38,550 nucleotides of DNA, taken from positions 19,305 through 57,854 of the forward strand of contig DDXK01000010.1 in the NCBI GenBank assembly GCA_002347185.1. The letters are read 5' to 3'. The stretch's first letter is position 1. Every line of letters begins with the position of its first letter. Position numbers and translations under genes: made by a program. Positions 34,402 through 38,550 of the stretch are shown here, in pieces. The notes under the pieces are model-generated. The model made no database searches. It saw nothing but the letters and a program-made list of their open reading frames with translations, and was not told the DNA's origin. This DNA comes from Desulfobulbaceae bacterium UBA2262 (lineage in GTDB: Bacteria; Desulfobacterota; Desulfobulbia; Desulfobulbales; Desulfurivibrionaceae).

Positions 34402-34812
34402 TCAGGAGGTAAAGAGAACGATGGCGATCAGCGCGAAGAGCATACCGAAAAGCTGCTTGACGGTGATGGGCTCGCGGAGAAAGACGGCGGCCAGGACGAT
34501 GGTGATCAGCGGATAGAGGGCGGTCATGCTCACCACCACCGAGATCCTGCCCCGGCTCGCGGCGGCGAAGTAGAAGAGGGTTCCCAGCATGCCGGCAATG
34601 CCGGTGAGCATGGCGAAAAGTATCCCCTTGGGGTGGGTCTCGGGCTCGAAGCCGATCAGGAAAAGAGAGCCGAGGCCGACCAGCATGGCGCCGGCGATCT
34701 CATAGATCAGGGCGCTGGTGGGCTGGATGTGGGCCACGGCCAGTTTCGGGAAAAATCCCCACAAGCCATAGATGAAGAGGGAGATCAAGGCGGGAAGGAG
34801 CCAGCTGTCCAT
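34402..34812 (-). CDS. Half-size EamA/DMT-type membrane protein
   Basis: 136 aa with a single EamA unit of five helices, about half the usual ten-helix DMT transporter. FIYGLWGFFPKLAVAHIQP at the start and AVFLREPITVKQLFGMLFALIAIVLF at the end are family-typical. Such half proteins work as dimers, sometimes with a second half protein, but none is adjacent. AAAGGAGA lies before the ATG. It is divergent from the SagB-type gene. Substrate unknown. Confidence 0.88.
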   Translation of the reverse strand: MDSWLLPALISLFIYGLWGFFPKLAVAHIQPTSALIYEIAGAMLVGLGSLFLIGFEPETHPKGILFAMLTGIAGMLGTLFYFAAASRGRISVVVSMTALYPLITIVLAAVFLREPITVKQLFGMLFALIAIVLFTS

Positions 34813-34855
34813 CTCTTCTCCTTTCTGCGGGAGGGTGGTTGGGTTCGTCGCGTCC

Positions 34856-34879
34856 GGCCAGCAACCGGGAAGGCTGGCC
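34856..34879. promoter_or_regulatory. Inverted repeat in the eamA/sagB divergent region
   Basis: GGCCAGC (34856-34862) and GCTGGCC (34873-34879) with a 10-base spacer, directly followed by CATTATACC, a possible -10 for the plus-strand gene. A candidate operator or a chance GC-rich repeat. Confidence 0.3.
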
Positions 34880-34918
34880 CATTATACCGTGGAATTCCTG
34901 TTTTTATAAGGAGGTTTT

Positions 34919-35656
34919 ATGCCAGAACTGACCGCTTCTCTCGGACATCGTTATTTCCAGGAGACGAAGCTGGCGCGCAACGGGCCACAAGTCCAGCGGC
35001 GGCCCGAGATTGCCAGGACAGAACCGTTCAAGACCTATCCGGAGGCGGAGAAGATTGCCCTGCCCCGGGACTGGCCGGCGACGGAGCCTGATCTTGCCGC
35101 GCTCCTGCAGCAACGCCGCTCCCTGCGTAAATTCACGGACCAGCCGCTCTCCCTTGCCGGGCTGGCCCTGCTCCTCTGGTCCTGCCAGGGGATAACCGGC
35201 AGGGCCGGTTCCTATCTCTTCCGCACCGCCCCTTCGGCCGGCGCCCTCTATCCCCTGGAAACCTATCTGGCCGTCGAGCGGGTCGAGGGGCTGGCCCCGG
35301 GATTGTACCATTTCGATGTCCAGGGTTTTCAGCTGGAGCGGCTGCGCACGGGGAGCCTGGGCGCCGAGCTGGCCGCCGCCTGCATTGGTCAGGGATTCAT
35401 GGCCAGGGCTGCGGTCAACTTCATCTGGACCGCCATTTTCCGGCGGACCATGGCAAAATACGGGCATCGGAGCTTCCGCTACATCTGCCTGGACGCCGGC
35501 CATCTCTGCCAGAATCTGCTTCTGGCCGGCGAGGCGCAGGGCTTCGGCGGCTGTCCGGTCGGGGCCTTCTTCGACGGGGAGGTCAATGGCCTGCTCGGCG
35601 TGGACGGCAGCGAAGAGGCTGCCCTCTATCTTGCCTCTCTCGGGGGCAGGGGCTAG
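34919..35656 (+). CDS. SagB/ThcOx-type nitroreductase-family oxidoreductase
   Basis: 245 aa. A nitroreductase (FMN) fold of the SagB/ThcOx branch: LLQQRRSLRKFTDQPLSL near residue 62, RTAPSAGALYPLETYLAVE, GLYHFDVQ, YRYICLDAGHLCQNLLL-like FRYICLDAGHLCQNLL and GGCPVGAFFD. In SagB proteins this family oxidises azolines to azoles in peptide natural products, but stand-alone members of unknown role are common, and no cyclodehydratase (YcaO) or precursor peptide is visible here. TAAGGAGG is a perfect SD. It is followed 8 bases later by the exonuclease gene, so the two are probably co-transcribed. Confidence 0.9.
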   Translation: MPELTASLGHRYFQETKLARNGPQVQRRPEIARTEPFKTYPEAEKIALPRDWPATEPDLAALLQQRRSLRKFTDQPLSLAGLALLLWSCQGITGRAGSYLFRTAPSAGALYPLETYLAVERVEGLAPGLYHFDVQGFQLERLRTGSLGAELAAACIGQGFMARAAVNFIWTAIFRRTMAKYGHRSFRYICLDAGHLCQNLLLAGEAQGFGGCPVGAFFDGEVNGLLGVDGSEEAALYLASLGGRG

Positions 35657-35664
35657 GCAAGGCC

Positions 35665-36516
35665 ATGCTTTTTCACACCTTTGTCCATATTCCCGGCATC
35701 GGCGAGGCCACGGAGCGGAGGCTCTGGGAGGCTGGGGTTCTTGATTGGGATCGCTTTGTCGCGCCCTATCCCGCTTTTCTCTCCGGGCAGCGGATCCGGA
35801 TGATCAGCGCCCATCTCGAGCGGGGCCGGGAGCTTCTCGGCCGTCCGGCCGTCGACTTCGCCCGGCATCTTCCTCCTGCCCAGCGCTGGCGCCTCTACCC
35901 CCACTACCGGGAGTCCACCGCCTTCCTGGATATCGAGAGCACAGGCCTGCGCAGCGGGGAAAGCGTCATCACCACCATCAGCCTTTATGATGGGCGCAGC
36001 GTTGTCACCTATGTCCGGGGCGAAAACCTGGAACAGTTCAGCGAGGACATCGACCGCTACCAGCTCCTGGTGACTTACAACGGCGCCGCCTTTGACCTGC
36101 CCATGCTCGAAGGCCATTTCGGTTTTCGCTTCCGGCAGGCCCATATCGACTTGCGCCCGCTCCTGCGCAGCCTTGGTTTTGTCGGCGGCCTCAAGGGCTG
36201 CGAAAGGCAGCTCGGTCTTGACCGCGGCCAGCTCGCCGGCCTGGATGGCTATTGCGCGGTACTTCTCTGGAACGAGTACCAGCGGAGCCGGGACCGCCGC
36301 TTTCTGGAGACCCTCCTTGCCTACAACGTGGAGGATACCGTCAACCTGGAGCTGCTGCTGGTGAAGGCCTGCAACCTGAAACTGGCGGGAACTCCTTTCG
36401 CGGCCAGCCATTTTCTGCCCCTGCCCCCCGAGCCCTGGCGGCCTTTTCAGGCCGACCCGGAGGTGGTTGCCCGGCTGCAGGGGGGCGGCAGCTTTTCCCG
36501 GCCCCGGGGCCTTTGA
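35665..36516 (+). CDS. YprB-like ribonuclease-H-fold exonuclease
   Basis: 283 aa. A DEDD-type exonuclease fold: FLDIESTGL with Asp89 and Glu91 (Exo I), YNGAAFDLP with Asp144 (Exo II) and YNVEDTVNLE with Tyr220 and Asp224 (Exo III, YxxxD form). All catalytic acids are present. The N terminus (about residues 1-55) has a HIPGIGEATERRLWEAGV segment, a helix-hairpin-helix-like DNA-binding element. This combination is the YprB-like family. It is likely to act on nucleic acid in the cytoplasm; its biological substrate is not known. Confidence 0.9.
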   Translation: MLFHTFVHIPGIGEATERRLWEAGVLDWDRFVAPYPAFLSGQRIRMISAHLERGRELLGRPAVDFARHLPPAQRWRLYPHYRESTAFLDIESTGLRSGESVITTISLYDGRSVVTYVRGENLEQFSEDIDRYQLLVTYNGAAFDLPMLEGHFGFRFRQAHIDLRPLLRSLGFVGGLKGCERQLGLDRGQLAGLDGYCAVLLWNEYQRSRDRRFLETLLAYNVEDTVNLELLLVKACNLKLAGTPFAASHFLPLPPEPWRPFQADPEVVARLQGGGSFSRPRGL

Positions 36517-36603
36517 GTCGCAACAGGCCGCTCCATCTCCTCTTTGCCAGTATTCCTGGGAAAGAACACTCAGCGACCAAAGGTGCAGCCTGGCCTCCAG
36601 CCT

Positions 36604-37566
36604 TTATGCGGCGCCGAGCAGCAGGAGGATCTGGTGGCGCAGGGCGAAAAGCGCCAGCAGGGTGAGGGCCGAGGCGAGGAGCATCAGGCGGTTGGTGCGC
36701 AGGATGTCGTCCGCCTCGATGGGGCGGGTGGCATCGCCGATGGTCGGCTTGACCACGGGCCTGCCGAAATAGCTGTTGGTGCCGCCGAGCTGCACGCCCA
36801 GGGCGCCGGCCACCGCCGCCTCGCTGTGCGCCGAGTTGGGGCTGGCGTGGTTGAGGCGGTCCCGGAAGAGGATGTAAAGAGAGCGCTTCAGGTCCAGGCG
36901 CAGAAAAAAGGCCGCGGCCGGGATCAGCAGGGAGGTGAGGCGGGCCGGGATGAAGTTGGCCGCATCGTCCAGCCGGGCCGCGACCCGGCCGAACTGGAGA
37001 TAGCGCTCGTTCTTGTAGCCGAACATGGAGTCCATGGTGTTCACCGCCTTGTAGAGCATGGCGGCCAGCGGTCCGCCCAGGACTGCGAAAAAAAGCGGGG
37101 CGGTGATGCCGTCCACCATGGATTCGGCCACCGACTCCACGGCGGCCCGGGCCACCCCTTTTTCATCGAGGTTGGCGGTGTCGCGGCCGACGATCATCGC
37201 CACCCGTTGGCGCGCCTCGGCAAGATCCCGGGCGGCCAGGGCCGTATGCACCGCGCGGCTGTGCCGGACCAGGTCGCGGGCCGCGATGGTGGTGTAGAGG
37301 AGAAGGGTGCCCATGGCGGTGCCCAGCCAGGGGTGGAGGAGGTTCGCGCCGTAGATGAGGCCCCAGGTGGCAAGGCCGGTGACGGAAAGCACCATGAGCA
37401 CCGTGGCAAGTCCTGCGGCCAGGGACGGCAGAATGGCGCGGCTCAGTTTCTCGAAGGTGGTGCAGGCGGTACCGATCAGGCGCACCGGATGTGGCAGCCA
37501 GCGCGGATCGCCGCAGAGCTGGTCGAGGACAATGGCGATGAGGAGCTGGTATTCCAGGGCGATCAT
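36604..37566 (-). CDS. cbiB: Adenosylcobinamide-phosphate synthase CbiB/CobD
   Basis: 320 aa, full length. Integral membrane enzyme that joins the aminopropanol arm to adenosylcobyric acid in cobalamin synthesis. Family motifs: LDQLCGDPRWLPHPVRLIG near the start, ESVAESMVDGITAPLFFA, YKAVNTMDSMFGYKNERY, HASPNSAHSEAAVAGALGVQLGG and KPTIGDATRPI. It has several membrane helices (about residues 5-25, 50-95, 155-175, 205-225 and 295-315). Its ATG overlaps the cobQ stop as ATGA, so the two are translationally coupled. Confidence 0.96.
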   Translation of the reverse strand: MIALEYQLLIAIVLDQLCGDPRWLPHPVRLIGTACTTFEKLSRAILPSLAAGLATVLMVLSVTGLATWGLIYGANLLHPWLGTAMGTLLLYTTIAARDLVRHSRAVHTALAARDLAEARQRVAMIVGRDTANLDEKGVARAAVESVAESMVDGITAPLFFAVLGGPLAAMLYKAVNTMDSMFGYKNERYLQFGRVAARLDDAANFIPARLTSLLIPAAAFFLRLDLKRSLYILFRDRLNHASPNSAHSEAAVAGALGVQLGGTNSYFGRPVVKPTIGDATRPIEADDILRTNRLMLLASALTLLALFALRHQILLLLGAA

Positions 37567-38550
37567 AGGCCGAGCAGCTGGTAGACTTTTTTCATGTCGA
37601 GCTGGTCGCGGACCAGATCGGCAAGCCGGTCGAAGGCCGGCTCCAGATCGTAGCTCGCCTGCACCTGCCGTAACGGCGTAAGCCCCCGTTCTTCCCGCAG
37701 CCGGTCGATGAACCAGCGCCGAAAACCATCCGCGTCAAAAAACCCGTGCAGATAGGTGCCCCAGATTCTTTTGCTGATGTGGCTGATGGCGCCAGGACTG
37801 CCGTCGGCAAAGCGCATGGTCTCGCGGCTGCCGCTGGCCCGGCTCTGACCGTGGTGGATCTCGTAGCCGTGCACGCCAAGCCCCGAGGCGAGATGGCGGC
37901 CGTTCTGTCTGGTCAGGGTTTTTTCCTTTTCAAGCACCGTGGCAAGGTCGAGCAGTGCCAGGCCTGGCAGGGATTCGCCGGCGGATTCGATGTGGGAGGG
38001 GTCTTCGACGGCGTGTCCCAGCATCTGGAAGCCGCCGCAGATGCCGACGATTTCGGCCGCGTCTTTTTCGGCACGCTCCCGGATCGCTTGCGCCAGGCCG
38101 GAGGAGTTGAGCCACTTGAGGTCGGCGATCACGTTCTTGCTGCCCGGGATGAGCACGGCCGCAGCCTCGGTGAGATCCGCCGGGGTTCTGGCGATCTTGA
38201 CATAGACGTCCGGCTCGGCCAGGAAGGGCTCGAAATCGGTGAAGTTCGAGATGTGGGGCAGATCGATGAGGGCGAGGGTGATGTGCTCGCCGGCGGGCCT
38301 TTTCCCGGAAAAGAGCCCGTCCTTGAAGTTCACCGAATCCTCCTCGGGCAGGCCCAGATTGGGCAGGTAGTCCACCACTGCCAGCACCGGCTTGCCTGTT
38401 TTTCGCTCTATGTAGGTCAGCGCGTCTTTAAGCAGCGACTTCTGGCCGCGGAAGCGGTTCACCACGTAGCCGGCGATGAGCTCCCGCTCCCAGGCGTCGA
38501 GGATCTCCATGGTGCCGACAAAGGAGGCGAAGACCCCGCCCCGGTCGATG
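37563..38550 (-). CDS. cobQ: Cobyric acid synthase CobQ, 5' end outside window
   Basis: The C-terminal 329 codons of CobQ, cut by the window end. The visible chain begins at IDRGGVFASFVGT, the end of the BioD-like ATP-binding synthetase domain, and continues through VNRFRGQKSLL and IPGSKNVIADL. It ends with the glutamine amidotransferase domain: IVGICGGFQMLG supplies the catalytic Cys, and GTYLHGFFD the His region. It amidates four side chains of adenosylcobyrinic acid diamide using glutamine and ATP. It is followed by cbiB with ATGA overlap. The 5' end and any cobalamin riboswitch lie outside the window. Confidence 0.96.
   Translation of the reverse strand, partial: IDRGGVFASFVGTMEILDAWERELIAGYVVNRFRGQKSLLKDALTYIERKTGKPVLAVVDYLPNLGLPEEDSVNFKDGLFSGKRPAGEHITLALIDLPHISNFTDFEPFLAEPDVYVKIARTPADLTEAAAVLIPGSKNVIADLKWLNSSGLAQAIRERAEKDAAEIVGICGGFQMLGHAVEDPSHIESAGESLPGLALLDLATVLEKEKTLTRQNGRHLASGLGVHGYEIHHGQSRASGSRETMRFADGSPGAISHISKRIWGTYLHGFFDADGFRRWFIDRLREERGLTPLRQVQASYDLEPAFDRLADLVRDQLDMKKVYQLLGL

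Noticed and set aside
34919..35656. Azole-modified peptide (TOMM) biosynthesis cluster around the SagB homologue
   Set aside because: No YcaO/SagD, SagC, precursor peptide or dedicated export gene is adjacent.

Overview
The window is a gene-dense, GC-rich chromosomal stretch (roughly 65% GC by eye) from a Gram-negative bacterium. The gene set fits an anaerobic member of the Desulfobacterota (former Deltaproteobacteria, Desulfobulbales/Desulfuromonadales-like). It has outer-membrane and LPS genes (bamD, kdsD), an Fe-S type PurF, a MetF fused to the acetogen-type MetV-like cysteine domain, QueH rather than QueG, a NikR-controlled ECF nickel transporter, anaerobic-type cobalamin genes (cobQ, cbiB), and many sensor kinase, cyclase and chemoreceptor genes. 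This placement is inference; no rRNA or other marker gene is present. I see no rRNA, tRNA, CRISPR array, insertion sequence or prophage. It reads as ordinary chromosome.

Layout. 1-5.3 kb: kdsD (cut by the window start) and purF on the minus strand, an unrecognised plus-strand protein, the MetF-MetV fusion, a SAM methyltransferase and a zinc-ribbon membrane miniprotein. 5.4-9.0 kb: thioredoxin with its own promoter and terminator, bamD, a cluster of three hairpins, then queH and a NifA-like sigma-54 activator on the minus strand. 9.0-12.8 kb: glgX translationally coupled to an SGNH hydrolase, a Fur-box-like site, and a DUF1566-type protein ending at a perfect 38-bp palindromic terminator. 12.8-16.6 kb: nikR divergent from nikMN-nikQ-nikO, with a textbook NikR-type operator nested in a 66-bp dyad, then a PpnP nucleoside phosphorylase.

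16.6-25.5 kb: a chemoreceptor (minus), then a tightly coupled run on plus: periplasmic SH3 protein, M48 lipoprotein protease, CHASE2 adenylate cyclase. A heterodimeric ABC exporter follows, with one degenerate and one canonical ATPase site. 25.6-31.2 kb: a small membrane protein whose transmembrane pattern mirrors the sensor region of the hybrid kinase coupled to it, a YchJ protein, a membrane metallophosphoesterase, and a DesK/NarX-type kinase on minus. 31.3-36.5 kb: alpha/beta hydrolase, GAF-GGDEF diguanylate cyclase, a half-size EamA transporter (minus), a SagB-type oxidoreductase and a YprB-like exonuclease. 36.6-38.55 kb: cbiB and the 3' part of cobQ (minus).

Three themes stand out. The first is metal and cofactor supply (nickel uptake, cobalamin, queuosine, folate C1). 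The second is envelope maintenance and sensing (BamD, LPS, M48 protease, SH3). The third is second-messenger and phosphorelay signalling (cAMP, c-di-GMP, two kinases, a chemoreceptor). The least explained items are the 66-bp nik dyad, the twin membrane sensor module at 25.6-26.1 kb, the SH3-M48-CHASE2 cyclase operon, and the unrecognised proteins at 2.15 and 11.8 kb.
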